A stretch of DNA of 64,000 bases from Pseudomonas putida (GTDB taxonomy: Bacteria > Pseudomonadota > Gammaproteobacteria > Pseudomonadales > Pseudomonadaceae): the NCBI RefSeq assembly GCF_028682635.1, contig NZ_JANHLK010000001.1:310001-374000 (forward strand), given 5' to 3'. Position numbers and translations under genes: made by a program. Below the pieces are notes generated by a model. The model saw only the letters and a list, made by a program, of their open reading frames with translations, did no database searches and was not told the DNA's origin. Numbering within the stretch: the first letter of the stretch is position 1; each line of letters begins with the position of its first letter. Shown here piece after piece: positions 1-8,456 of the stretch.

Positions 1-462
1 AAAGTCGCCGACGAAGCGGCCCAGGCCTACGCTGATCCAGCGGCTTTCCTGAGCGCCAACCCGGACATCAACTACGACGATACTTTCCCGATCCCGCTGG
101 GTGAGTGGGTGGTCGTTGGCAGCCTGCCCGAGACCGTGCTGTTCCAGGCCGACACCTACATGGACCTGTTTGCCCAGATCGTTGCCTCGTTCGGCCCGGG
201 GGTGGAGTTCAATCTCAAACCCAAGCAGCTGGCCAAGACCGAAGCCCTGACCGCGCTCAATCGCATCCAGGTGCAGATGAGCAGCCTGAACAAGGAAAAC
301 GGCGGTTACACGCTGATGAACTTCAGCCAGTTGCTGGATGATGAACTGCAAGTGGTCCTGGTCTACGGCAATGCCGTGCCACGGGTACTGGAGCTGTGCG
401 CCGAAGTCGGCATCGCCGCCGCCCCCTCGCTGGAAGCCTTGAAAGTGGCGATCCACGTCTGA
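1..462 (+). CDS. Hypothetical protein, C-terminal part (5' end outside window)
   Basis: The reading frame is open from the first base and ends at a TGA at 460-462, so about 153 residues of a longer protein are visible. The visible part is soluble and mixed alpha/beta, with no membrane segment, signal or metal motif that I recognise. It contains the stretch IPLGEWVVVGSLPETVLF and ends in AAPSLEALKVAIHV. The internal ATG at 109 is unlikely to be the start because the same frame stays open and protein-like upstream of it. I cannot assign a family. Confidence 0.7.
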   Translation, partial: KVADEAAQAYADPAAFLSANPDINYDDTFPIPLGEWVVVGSLPETVLFQADTYMDLFAQIVASFGPGVEFNLKPKQLAKTEALTALNRIQVQMSSLNKENGGYTLMNFSQLLDDELQVVLVYGNAVPRVLELCAEVGIAAAPSLEALKVAIHV

Positions 463-544
463 ATCGGTAAAGCTGTCAAAAAAAAGGAACCCTGGTCAGG
501 GCCGGCTATCCTATGAGGGCATACCACTCTTCGGGAGCGTCATC

Positions 545-736
545 ATGGGTTCCACGTTCAATAGCCTGGTTGGCCTGATCATTCTTGCCTTGGACATCTG
601 GGCAATCATCAACGTGCTCAAAAGCGGCGCCGAGACCGGGATGAAGATCTTCTGGGTGCTGTTGATCCTGTTGCTGCCGGTTCTGGGCCTGATCATCTGG
701 GCCATCGCAGGGCCGCGAGGAAATGTACGCGTCTGA
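545..736 (+). CDS. Small PLDc_N-type membrane protein
   Basis: A 63-residue protein with two hydrophobic helices (about residues 8-28 and 34-55). The second, IFWVLLILLLPVLGLIIWAIAGPRG, has the W-x-L-x(4)-P-x-x-G-x-x-x-Y/W pattern of the phospholipase D-nuclease N-terminal (PLDc_N) family, which occurs as stand-alone inner-membrane proteins. No catalytic HKD motif is present, so no phospholipase activity is implied. A GGGAGCG ribosome-binding site precedes the ATG. Role unknown. Confidence 0.7.
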   Translation: MGSTFNSLVGLIILALDIWAIINVLKSGAETGMKIFWVLLILLLPVLGLIIWAIAGPRGNVRV

Positions 737-823
737 CGAAAGAACACTCGCCGGAACATTTGCCCGGCGTCCAAGGTCGAGATAGATGTAGGCCCATTCA
801 TGGGTTTTATCGAGGAGGCACCG

Positions 824-1057
824 ATGCAAAAGTGGAAAGTCACTTTCGTGGATGATCATGGTGAAGTAATCGACGAAGTCTTCGAGTGCGAGGAGTGCCC
901 GAATCACGAGCAGGCCGCCAGACTCATCAAGGAACGGCTCCTTCCTGTGGCCGCCGAACTGGATCTGAATGATCTGGAGGGGCGAACCAGCGATGCAGGC
1001 GTAAAAAACCTGAAAACCCAGAACAGTATCGAAATCCGCAGCATTACCCCCATCTGA
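824..1057 (+). CDS. Small hypothetical protein
   Basis: A 77-residue acidic soluble protein starting MQKWKVTFVDDHGEVIDEVFECEECPNHEQAARLIKERL. I chose the ATG at 824 because GAGGAGG lies 6-11 bases upstream; an in-frame ATG at 800 has no such site. The N-terminal beta-strand pattern followed by a helix suggests a small alpha/beta fold. Two cysteines in CEECP could bind a metal but no second pair exists. Family not recognised. Confidence 0.65.
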   Translation: MQKWKVTFVDDHGEVIDEVFECEECPNHEQAARLIKERLLPVAAELDLNDLEGRTSDAGVKNLKTQNSIEIRSITPI

Positions 1058-1277
1058 ACCACTTCTTGTCCTTGACTGCTGTAAAACCAGGCCTTGGCAG
1101 CGCCTCTATCTTGGGGCTACTCTGCAATCGAGATCAGCGAATGGATCGCTAAGGTCTGGTCTTGTCAGCTCCATGCTTGTTTCCCATCGACATCTGGTTG
1201 TCGATTCGTGCGTACCCTCTGGGTCGCGCACCCAGGGAGTACGGAAAGTCTATCCATCAGTTTGAGGAGGACGTTTC
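1058..1277. other. Intergenic stretch, nothing recognised
   Basis: About 220 bases with no supported gene. A 113-residue frame crosses it but runs on into the next gene in the wrong frame. I see no clear promoter or terminator. Confidence 0.4.
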
Positions 1278-1622
1278 ATGAGCACAGCCTATCAAGAAGA
1301 CATCAGCAGCAGTGTGCTGCGCCGCATGAAAGAAGGCGGTTTCGACTTTTCCCGGTTCCATCCCATCGAGTTCTACGCCATTTTCCCGGACGAGGAGCGG
1401 GCACGCAGGGCGGCAGGACATTTTCACCGTGGTGAATCCCTGGATGCGCAAGTCAGTGTGCGCGACGATGGCGCCTGGGCGTTGGAATTGTGCAAGGTCA
1501 TGTATGCGACCTACGACGACATTGGCGATTTCGAACAGGGTTTCGAGGCAGTGGTAGAGCCTCTGGGCGGCATCATCGAAGGCTGGGGTGTGAAACAGGA
1601 GGTACGAGGGCGACTCGCATAA
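1278..1622 (+). CDS. RraB-type ribonuclease E inhibitor domain protein
   Basis: A 114-residue protein preceded by a strong GAGGAGGA site 8-9 bases before the ATG. The core, about residues 35-105 with the pattern FYAIFPDEERARRAA...VSVRDDGAWALELCKVMYATYDDIGDFEQGFEAVVEPLGGIIEGWGV, resembles the RraB/DUF695-like fold that binds RNase E and modulates mRNA decay. That assignment rests on overall pattern only. It is monocistronic: a terminator follows within 30 bases. Confidence 0.6.
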   Translation: MSTAYQEDISSSVLRRMKEGGFDFSRFHPIEFYAIFPDEERARRAAGHFHRGESLDAQVSVRDDGAWALELCKVMYATYDDIGDFEQGFEAVVEPLGGIIEGWGVKQEVRGRLA

Positions 1623-1649
1623 TCTTATGAAAAGTGACACTCGGCAATG

Positions 1650-1681
1650 ACGGCTGACCTTCGGGTTGGCCGTTTTCGTTT
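1650..1681 (+). terminator. Rho-independent terminator
   Basis: ACGGCTGACC - TTCG - GGTTGGCCGT stem-loop with G-T pairs, followed by TTTCGTTT, 28 bases after the RraB-like gene. Confidence 0.75.
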
Positions 1682-1710
1682 GTGCCGATGGGAAATTCCA
1701 CACGGCTTTG

Positions 1711-1736
1711 CAGGAGACCGGCAAGCCGGCTCCTAC
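1711..1736. repeat. Single REP-type palindrome
   Basis: CAGGAGACCGGC / GCCGGCTCCTACA: the same core as the other REP elements of this window, present here as one degenerate copy. Confidence 0.6.
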
Positions 1737-1924
1737 AGACTATGCTAGTGATGGGCGACAACAACGCCTTGCAATGAAGCGGGGGCAGTCAGGTTGGGGC
1801 ATTTGCCGCACAGGATTGGTGCGGTGCTCGCGTAGTGAATATCCAACCGATTGAAATCTAAGCGTTTCTGCCGATGGCACGGGCCTTGCGAAGGCCTGGA
1901 TGTCCGGGTGACAAGGAGTACGGC

Positions 1925-3334
1925 ATGATCCGCACCTATTTTGATGAAATGTACGATGCCGGCGGCCAGGTCCGCCCGCATTATCGGGAGTTTGCCCGTT
2001 GGCTGGCCGAAACGCCTGACGAGCTTCTGGCACAACGGCGACGCGAGGCCGATCTGTTGTTTCATCGCGCCGGGATTACCTTCACGCTCTACGGTGATGA
2101 GCAGGGGACAGAGCGCCTGATTCCCTTCGACACCATCCCGCGCAGCATCCCCGCCAGTGAATGGCGGGTGGTCGAGCGCGGCTGCATCCAGCGGGTCAAG
2201 GCGCTGAACATGTTCCTCGCCGACCTGTACCACGAGCAACGCATCATCAAGGCCGGGATCATTCCCGCCGAGCAAGTGCTGGCCAACGAGCAATACCAGT
2301 TGGCTATGCAGGGGCTCGACCTGCACCGGGATATCTATTCGCACATTTCCGGCGTCGACCTGGTGCGCGACAGTGACGGCACCTACTACGTGCTCGAAGA
2401 CAACCTGCGTACACCCAGCGGCGTCAGCTACATGCTCGAAGACCGCAAGATGATGATGCGCCTGTTCCCCGAGCTGTTTGCGGCCCAGCGCATCGCCCCG
2501 ATCGACCATTACCCGAACCTGTTGCTCGACACCCTGAAGAGCTCCAGCCCGATCGATAACCCGAGTGTCGTGGTGCTGACACCGGGGCGCTTCAACAGCG
2601 CGTTCTTCGAGCATGCGTTCCTGGCGCGGGAAATGGGCGTCGAGCTGGTGGAGGGCGCGGATCTGTTCGTGCGCGACGACAAGGTGTTCATGCGCACCAC
2701 CGACGGACCCAAGGCCGTCGACGTGATCTACCGCCGTCTCGACGATGCGTTCCTCGACCCGCTGGCGTTCAATCCCGATTCGATGCTGGGCGTGCCGGGG
2801 CTGTTGTCGTCCTATCGTTCCGGCAATGTCGTGTTGGCGAACGCCATCGGTACCGGGGTGGCGGACGACAAATCGGTGTATCCGTTCGTCACCGACATGA
2901 TCCGTTTCTATCTGGACGAAGAGCCGATCCTGAAGAACGTGCCCACGTGGCAGTGTCGTAATCCATCTGAACTTTCCCACGTTCTGGCCAATCTTCCAGA
3001 GCTGGTGGTCAAGGAGACCCAGGGCTCCGGCGGCTACGGAATGCTGGTGGGGCCGGCGGCCACCGCGGCGGAAATCGAAGCCTTCCGCGCGCGCATTATC
3101 GCCAAGCCCCATGCCTACATCGCGCAGCCGACGCTGTCTTTGTCGACCTGTCCGACCTTTGTCGAAAGCGGCATCGCACCACGCCACATCGACCTGCGTC
3201 CGTTTGTATTGTCTGGCCGCGAAACCCGGGTCGTACCCGGCGGTTTGACCCGTGTCGCCCTGCGCGAAGGCTCCCTGGTGGTGAACTCCTCCCAGGGCGG
3301 CGGAACCAAGGACACCTGGGTGGTCGAGGAATGA
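1925..3334 (+). CDS. Circularly permuted ATP-grasp protein (DUF404/DUF407)
   Basis: 469 residues. The start at 1925 has AAGGAGT 6-9 bases upstream; the longer frame from 1874 lacks a site. The protein begins MIRTYFDEMYDAGGQVRPHYREF, characteristic of the DUF404/DUF407 proteins. These form a circularly permuted ATP-grasp fold, expected to activate a carboxylate for ligation to an amine or thiol; the true substrate is unknown. Conserved blocks visible include YVLEDNLRTPSGVSYMLEDR and VVKETQGSGGYGMLVGP (glycine-rich nucleotide-binding segment). It is the first gene of a tight operon with an alpha-E protein (12-bp gap) and a transglutaminase (4-bp overlap), a trio that co-occurs in many proteobacteria. 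Confidence 0.88.
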   Translation: MIRTYFDEMYDAGGQVRPHYREFARWLAETPDELLAQRRREADLLFHRAGITFTLYGDEQGTERLIPFDTIPRSIPASEWRVVERGCIQRVKALNMFLADLYHEQRIIKAGIIPAEQVLANEQYQLAMQGLDLHRDIYSHISGVDLVRDSDGTYYVLEDNLRTPSGVSYMLEDRKMMMRLFPELFAAQRIAPIDHYPNLLLDTLKSSSPIDNPSVVVLTPGRFNSAFFEHAFLAREMGVELVEGADLFVRDDKVFMRTTDGPKAVDVIYRRLDDAFLDPLAFNPDSMLGVPGLLSSYRSGNVVLANAIGTGVADDKSVYPFVTDMIRFYLDEEPILKNVPTWQCRNPSELSHVLANLPELVVKETQGSGGYGMLVGPAATAAEIEAFRARIIAKPHAYIAQPTLSLSTCPTFVESGIAPRHIDLRPFVLSGRETRVVPGGLTRVALREGSLVVNSSQGGGTKDTWVVEE

Positions 3335-3346
3335 AGGAAGCCTGAC

Positions 3347-4297
3347 ATGTTAAGTAGAACTGCCTCGGATTTGTATTGGATGTCGCGTTACCTGGAGCGG
3401 GCGGAAAACCTCGCACGGATGCTCGACATCAGTTATTCGCTGTCGCTGATGCCGCAGGATGGCCGGGGCGACGGCCTGCACGAACTGGCCATGCCGCTGC
3501 TGATCACCGGCACCCTGGATGATTACCTCGAACGCCACGGCGCGCTGCATGCCGAACGGCTGTTGCATTTCTTTGCCCTGGACGCGGAGAACCCGGCGAG
3601 CATCTACAGTTGCCTCGGCGCGGCGCGGGCCAGTGCCCATGCAGTGCGTGGGCGCATCACCGCCGACATGTGGGAAAACATCAACGCCACCTGGCTGGAG
3701 ATTCGCGGCATTGCCCAACAGGGCCTGAGCCGCTACGGCATGAGCCGTTTCTGCGAGTGGATCAAGGAGCGTTCCCACCTGTTTCGTGGCGCGTCCTACG
3801 GCACCATCATGCGCAATGACGCGTTCCGCTTCATTCGCCTGGGGACGTTCATCGAAAGGGCCGACAACACCCTGCGCCTGCTCGATGCCCGCTATGAAAT
3901 GGCCGGCGACCAGGCCGAAGCGGTCAGCGACGGCACGGCCCACGCCTACTACCAGTGGAGCGCCTTGTTGCGGGCCTTGTCGTCTTTCGAGGCGTACACA
4001 GAGATCTACCGTGACGCACCCGGTGCCCGGCATGTGGCCGAGTTGCTGCTGCTGCGCGCCGATGTGCCGCGCTCGTTGCGCGCCTGCACCGAAGAAATCG
4101 ACCAGATCCTCGCCCAGCTTCCCGGGGCCAACGGCCGCCCGGCACAGCGCCTGGCGGCGGAGATCGATGCGCGATTGCGCTACACCGGCATCAGCGAAAT
4201 TCTCGACGAAGGCCTGCATGCCTGGCTCACCGAGTTCATCCCGCTGGTGCGCCAGCTGGGCAATGCCATTCACAGTTCCTACCTGGAGGCTGCATGA
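3347..4297 (+). CDS. Alpha-E domain protein (DUF403)
   Basis: 316 residues, all-helical. The family hallmark MLSRTASDLYWMSRYLERAENLARMLD opens the protein and a second copy of the same type (FRFIRLGTFIERADNTLRLLDARYEM) lies near residues 160-190. No catalytic motif is visible. It sits between the ATP-grasp and transglutaminase genes, and its stop overlaps the next start (ATGA at 4294), indicating translational coupling. It probably acts as a structural or scaffold partner of the other two; this is inference from gene order. Confidence 0.88.
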   Translation: MLSRTASDLYWMSRYLERAENLARMLDISYSLSLMPQDGRGDGLHELAMPLLITGTLDDYLERHGALHAERLLHFFALDAENPASIYSCLGAARASAHAVRGRITADMWENINATWLEIRGIAQQGLSRYGMSRFCEWIKERSHLFRGASYGTIMRNDAFRFIRLGTFIERADNTLRLLDARYEMAGDQAEAVSDGTAHAYYQWSALLRALSSFEAYTEIYRDAPGARHVAELLLLRADVPRSLRACTEEIDQILAQLPGANGRPAQRLAAEIDARLRYTGISEILDEGLHAWLTEFIPLVRQLGNAIHSSYLEAA

Positions 4298-5103
4298 GAC
4301 TTTCCATAAGCCACGAGACCACCTATCACTACGAGGATCAGGTGCGGGCGAGCATCCAGTACCTGCGGCTGACCCCCCACGACAGCGAGCGCCAGCACGT
4401 GCTCAGCTGGCAGCTGGATCTGCCGCGGCCAGTGCGCGCGCAACTTGATCCGTTCGGCAACATCCTGCATGTGCTGACCATGGACGAGCCCCACGAGGCG
4501 ATCATCATCGGCGCCCGTGGCCAGGTCGACATCGACGAGCTGCGCGAGGCTGAGCATGAGAGCCAGTCGGCCTTGCCGTTCCTGCGTTTCACCCGGCTGA
4601 CCGAGGCCGACCAGGCGCTGCGCGCCTTCGCCGACAAGGCGTGCAAGCAGCGCCGCGATCGCACGGCGCTGATCGACCTGATGCACGGCCTGAACCAGCA
4701 CATGACCTACACACCGGGCTCCACCGAAGTGGACACCAGCGCCGCGCAGGCTTTCGCCGGGCGTTCGGGCGTGTGCCAGGACCACACCCACGCATTCCTC
4801 GCCTGCGCGCGCAGCCTGGGCATCCCGTCGCGTTATGTGTCGGGGTACCTGTACAGCGAAAACAGCGAACACCTGGCCAGTCATGCCTGGGCCGAAGCCT
4901 GGCTGGATGACGCCTGGTACAGCTTCGATGTGACCAATGAACTGGCGCGACCGGAGCGGCACCTGAAACTGGCGGTGGGCCTGGATTACCTGGACGCCTG
5001 CCCGGTACGTGGCATGCGCCGCGGGGGTGGGTGTGAGCAGATGCATGCGAAGGTGTTTGTATCCCCGACGCCCGCACCGGTCATCTCGGTGCAACAACAG
5101 TAA
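4294..5103 (+). CDS. Transglutaminase-like cysteine peptidase family protein
   Basis: 269 residues. The N-terminal beta domain MRLSISHETTYHYEDQVRASIQYLRLTP is the 'bacterial transglutaminase-like N-terminal' region. The core carries a catalytic triad pattern: Cys in SGVCQDHTHAFLACARSLGIPSRYVSGY (about residue 165), His in SHAWAEAWL (about 198) and Asp in WYSFDVTN (about 213). There is no signal peptide, so a cytoplasmic peptidase or amide-forming enzyme is likely. It is the last gene of the ATP-grasp / alpha-E operon, and a REP array follows. Confidence 0.88.
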   Translation: MRLSISHETTYHYEDQVRASIQYLRLTPHDSERQHVLSWQLDLPRPVRAQLDPFGNILHVLTMDEPHEAIIIGARGQVDIDELREAEHESQSALPFLRFTRLTEADQALRAFADKACKQRRDRTALIDLMHGLNQHMTYTPGSTEVDTSAAQAFAGRSGVCQDHTHAFLACARSLGIPSRYVSGYLYSENSEHLASHAWAEAWLDDAWYSFDVTNELARPERHLKLAVGLDYLDACPVRGMRRGGGCEQMHAKVFVSPTPAPVISVQQQ

Positions 5104-5114
5104 TCAGCTGCACA

Positions 5115-5803
5115 CCCTGTAGGAGCCCGGCTTGCCGGCGAAGGCGTCCTTGAACATTGCGCCAGACTATCGGACGCCTTCGCCCTGTAGGAGCCCGGCT
5201 TGCCGGCGAAGGCGTCCTTAAACATTGCGCCAGACTATCGGCCGCCTTCGCCCTGTAGGAGCCCGGCTTGCCGGCGAAGGCGTCCTTAAACATTGCACCA
5301 GACTATCGGCCGCCTTCTCCTGTAGGAGCCCGGCTTGCCGGCGAAGGCGTCCTTGAACATTGCACTGGTCTTCCGGGCGCCTTCGCTGGCAAGCCAGCTC
5401 CTACAGCGAAGGCGTCCTTGAACACTGCGCCAGTCTATCGGCCGCCTTCGCCCTGTAGGAGCCCGGCTTGCCGGCGAAGGCGTCCTTAAACATTGCACTG
5501 GTCTTCCGGGCGCCTTCGCTGGCAAGCCAGCTCCTACAGCGAAGGCGTCCTTGAACACTGCGCCAGACTATCGGCCGCCTTCGCCCTGTAGGAGCCCGGC
5601 TTGCCGGCGAAGGCGTCCTTGAACATTGCACTGGTCTTCCGGGCGCCTTCGCTGGCAAGCCAGCTCCTACAGCGAAGGCGACCTTAAACATTGCACTGGT
5701 CTTCCGGGCGCCTTCGCTGGCAAGCCAGCTCCTACAGCGAAGGCGTCCTTGAACATTGCGCCAGTCTATCGGACGCCTTCGCCGGCAAGCCGGGCCCCTA
5801 CAA
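5115..5803. repeat. Dense REP/palindrome array, about 11 modules
   Basis: Gene-free. Six direct copies of TGTAGGAGCCCGGCTTGCCG (near 5119, 5187, 5255, 5322, 5454, 5587) alternate with five inverted modules of the type CGCTGGCAAGCCAGCTCCTA (near 5382, 5514, 5647, 5712 and a variant at 5780). The linker reads GAAGGCGTCCTTGAACATTG-C-(AC or GCC)... Period is 66-68 bases for single units and about 132 for head-to-head pairs. Copies differ by only a few bases, so the array expanded recently. It separates two converging transcription units. Open frames across it are artefacts of the repeat. Confidence 0.92.
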
Positions 5804-5808
5804 GGGGT

Positions 5809-6615
5809 TCAGGGCTTGATCTTGCGCCCGACCATATGCTGCAAATACCCCACCAGCATCCCCAGGTCCTCATCCGGCAACACCTCGGCCGAGAACCCCG
5901 GCATCTTCGCCTGGGGCCATTGGCGCAAACTCTGCGGGTCGCGGATATAGCGCTTGAGGAAATCCGCGCCGAAGTACTCGGTCGGGTTATACGGAATATT
6001 CAGGTCCGGGCCGAACTGCGCATCCCCGGCGCCATTCAAGCGATGGCACGCCAGGCAGTTTTTCTGGAACAGCGCAAAACCCTGGTTGACCGGGTCATCG
6101 GCCTTCAGCGCAGGATCCGGCAGCAGGGCAGGGAAGCGCTCGGCCACGGGGGCCATGCGCTTGATGCTGGCGACCTCGAACGGCCATTGTTCCGGGCTGA
6201 TGTTGCCTGCCCGCGGATCGGTCCAGACCAGGTAAAACGGCCCGGCGCTGTGCTTGCCTTCCGCCAGCGGTGGCCATGGCTTAGCGGGGTCTTCGATCGC
6301 CAGCCAGGCACGCGCGCCCTGGGTGTTGAGCAGCGGGGCGGCTGCCAGCTCGGCGGCAAAGCCGTCCAGCGCCACGGCTTGCAGGTGGTCGTCAGGCTTG
6401 ATGTCGGTCAATAGCGCGGCCAGCGGCACGGCGCGGTAGGCCATGTCACGCTTGTAGGACACGTCATTGCTGATGTTGATGGTTTGCACCTGAGGGTGCT
6501 TGAGCAGCTCCTCGGTTTGCCACGTGCGACTGTTCGCGCCCAGCTCCAGGTTCAGCTGTGCGGCATGAAGAGGCGTGCTGAGCAGCAGGGCCCCGAACAC
6601 AATGAGCGTTTTCAA
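5809..6615 (-). CDS. Periplasmic monohaem c-type cytochrome with molybdopterin-oxidoreductase-like N-terminal domain
   Basis: 268 residues from a TTG start at 6615, chosen because it gives a clean signal peptide (MKTLIVFGALLLSTPLHA) with AGGGATGG upstream; the frame stays open further but is not protein-like there. The N-terminal part (LELGANSRTWQTEELLKHPQVQTINISND...) resembles the small beta domain seen in sulfite-oxidase-type substrate proteins. The C-terminal third has one haem site CLACH (about residue 189) and candidate distal Met in AKMPGF. It probably transfers electrons in the periplasm; the partner is not visible. The stop codon lies 6 bases past the REP array. Confidence 0.75.
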   Translation of the reverse strand: MKTLIVFGALLLSTPLHAAQLNLELGANSRTWQTEELLKHPQVQTINISNDVSYKRDMAYRAVPLAALLTDIKPDDHLQAVALDGFAAELAAAPLLNTQGARAWLAIEDPAKPWPPLAEGKHSAGPFYLVWTDPRAGNISPEQWPFEVASIKRMAPVAERFPALLPDPALKADDPVNQGFALFQKNCLACHRLNGAGDAQFGPDLNIPYNPTEYFGADFLKRYIRDPQSLRQWPQAKMPGFSAEVLPDEDLGMLVGYLQHMVGRKIKP

Positions 6616-6737
6616 ATGATCGCCATCCCTGTCGTGGAAGTGCCGCAAAGGTTGGCACAGCCACGCTGGCCCGAGAAGGAAGCCAGTCACATTTTTACTT
6701 GGCGATAAAACATCTGGCGCCGTTTTCCAAAGAACGA

Positions 6738-6833
6738 CTATCCGATTACCTTGGTCAGGTTCGGCAAAATCAACAACAGAGTGGTGGCGAAAAGAATGAG
6801 CCCGGCTTGACGAACTTTCGATTGTTTGAACAT
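6738..6833 (-). CDS. 31-residue single-span membrane peptide
   Basis: MFKQSKVRQAGLILFATTLLLILPNLTKVIG: a positively charged N-terminus followed by one hydrophobic helix. AAGGCGG lies 6-7 bases before the ATG. It is too short for most gene callers. Its stop is about 120 bases upstream of the cytochrome start on the same strand, so the two may be co-transcribed. Function unknown. Confidence 0.55.
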   Translation of the reverse strand: MFKQSKVRQAGLILFATTLLLILPNLTKVIG

Positions 6834-7226
6834 GGCTGACCGCCTTTTTTTTGTTATTTCCTGATGCCTGCCTGCACATCTCCTGACGGCAAACGCTGCA
6901 CTTCCTGTAGGACGAGCGCCTCGGCAAAACCCGACGACAACTTCGTACACCTTCACCTTAGAGCCCGCGTCACGCTTGGTTTAGATCCATTTAGTATGGT
7001 GTTCTCACAAGATGCTATTAAAAAGGCATGAGGCCTATTGCCAGCTTCTTGGGCGGCCTTTTGCTAGACACCTGCGTGTCCTGAACCGGTTCACCGGCTG
7101 CGGGATGACCGTCCGTCTGAGCGTGAGCGTCAATGCCAGTGAGCGCTGCGGTCATTGAATCCATGACGCCATGGGCCAACAGTGAGGGCTGTATTTTTCT
7201 CACCTGCATTGCGGTTCGAGGACGTC

Positions 7227-8432
7227 ATGACCCAAGCTTTCATTTTCGACGCGTTACGTACGCCCCGTGGCAAAGGCAAGGCCAACGGTGCCTTGCATGG
7301 CGTCAAGCCGGTGAGCCTGGTGGCCGGGTTGCTCACGGCGCTGCAACAGCGAACCGACCTGGATACCAGCCAGGTCGATGACGTGGTGCTCGGTTGCGTG
7401 ACGCCCATTGGCGATCAAGGCTCCGACATCGCCAAGACCGCGGTCCAGGTGGCGGATTGGGACGTCAGCGTGGCCGGTGTGCAGATCAATCGTTTCTGCG
7501 CCTCGGGGCTGGAGGCGGTGAACCTGGGGGCGATGAAAGTCCGTTCCGGTTTCGAAGACCTGGTGGTGGTCGGCGGCGTCGAGTCGATGTCGCGAGTCCC
7601 CATGGGCAGCGACGGCGGGGCGTGGGCGCTGGACCCGGCAACCAACCTTCACGGCCATTTCATTCCCCAGGGTGTGAGCGCCGATCTGATCGCCACGCTT
7701 GAAGGCTTCAGCCGTCAGGACGTCGATGCCTATGCGCTGCACTCGCAACAGAAAGCCGCGCGGGCGCGGGCCGATGGCTCATTCAAACAGTCATTGGTGC
7801 CGGTGCAGGACCAGAACGGCATCATCCTGCTCAATCATGATGAGTTCATCCGCGCCGAATCGACCCTGGAAGGCCTGGGCAAGCTCAAGCCTAGTTTCGA
7901 AATGATCGGACAAATGGGTTTCGACGCCACCGCGCTGCGGGTCTACAGCCAGGTGGAGCGGATCAATCATGTCCACACCCCCGGCAACAGTTCCGGAATC
8001 GTCGATGGCGCGGCGTTGATGTTGATCGGCTCCGAAGCCAAGGGCCTGGCGTTGAGCCTGCAGCCACGGGCGCGGATCGTCGCCACGGCGGTCACCAGCA
8101 CCGACCCGACCCTGATGCTCACCGGCCCCGCGCCGGCCACCCGCAAGGCGTTGGCCAAGGCCGGGCTGCGGGTCGAAGACATTGACCTGTTCGAGGTCAA
8201 CGAAGCGTTTGCCTCGGTGGTGTTGAAGTTCATCAAGGACATGGCCATCGAACCGGACAAGGTCAATGTCAACGGCGGTTCCATTGCCATGGGCCACCCG
8301 TTGGGCGCAACAGGCTGCGCCATTCTCGGCACGCTGCTCGATGAGCTGCAAGCCCGGCACCTGCGTTATGGCCTGGCGACCCTGTGTGTCGGCGGCGGCA
8401 TGGGCATTGCCACCATCATCGAACGCCTCTGA
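7227..8432 (+). CDS. Acetyl-CoA C-acyltransferase (thiolase)
   Basis: 401 residues. The start at 7227 has GAGGACG upstream; the longer frame from 7182 does not. It contains the nucleophile Cys in [21 protein letters not shown], the [11 protein letters not shown] motif, GHPLGATGC and the C-terminal active-site Cys in [17 protein letters not shown]. It cleaves 3-ketoacyl-CoA with CoA in beta-oxidation (or runs in reverse). It lies 24 bases upstream of a FadB/FadJ-like alpha subunit, so together they form a two-gene fatty-acid oxidation complex operon with the beta subunit first. This is a secondary set distinct from classical fadBA. Confidence 0.92.
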   Translation: MTQAFIFDALRTPRGKGKANGALHGVKPVSLVAGLLTALQQRTDLDTSQVDDVVLGCVTPIGDQGSDIAKTAVQVADWDVSVAGVQINRFCASGLEAVNLGAMKVRSGFEDLVVVGGVESMSRVPMGSDGGAWALDPATNLHGHFIPQGVSADLIATLEGFSRQDVDAYALHSQQKAARARADGSFKQSLVPVQDQNGIILLNHDEFIRAESTLEGLGKLKPSFEMIGQMGFDATALRVYSQVERINHVHTPGNSSGIVDGAALMLIGSEAKGLALSLQPRARIVATAVTSTDPTLMLTGPAPATRKALAKAGLRVEDIDLFEVNEAFASVVLKFIKDMAIEPDKVNVNGGSIAMGHPLGATGCAILGTLLDELQARHLRYGLATLCVGGGMGIATIIERL

Positions 8433-8456
8433 ACCCGGACTTCAAGGAACCTGTCT

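Noticed and set aside
1745..3187. 480-codon minus-strand frame
   Set aside because: Antisense shadow of the ATP-grasp gene; composition Arg/His/Gln-rich without domains. The same applies to long minus-strand frames opposite fadB-like, acnD, prpF and ppsA, and to the plus-strand frames opposite the NCS1 and 7TM genes.
5268..5691. Several open frames (70-96 codons) repeating AFAGKPGSYRAKA or similar
   Set aside because: They translate the REP array; the repeated peptide reflects DNA repeats, without start sites.
5115..5803. CRISPR array
   Set aside because: The repeats are palindromic REP units in both orientations with conserved linkers, no unique spacers and no cas genes.
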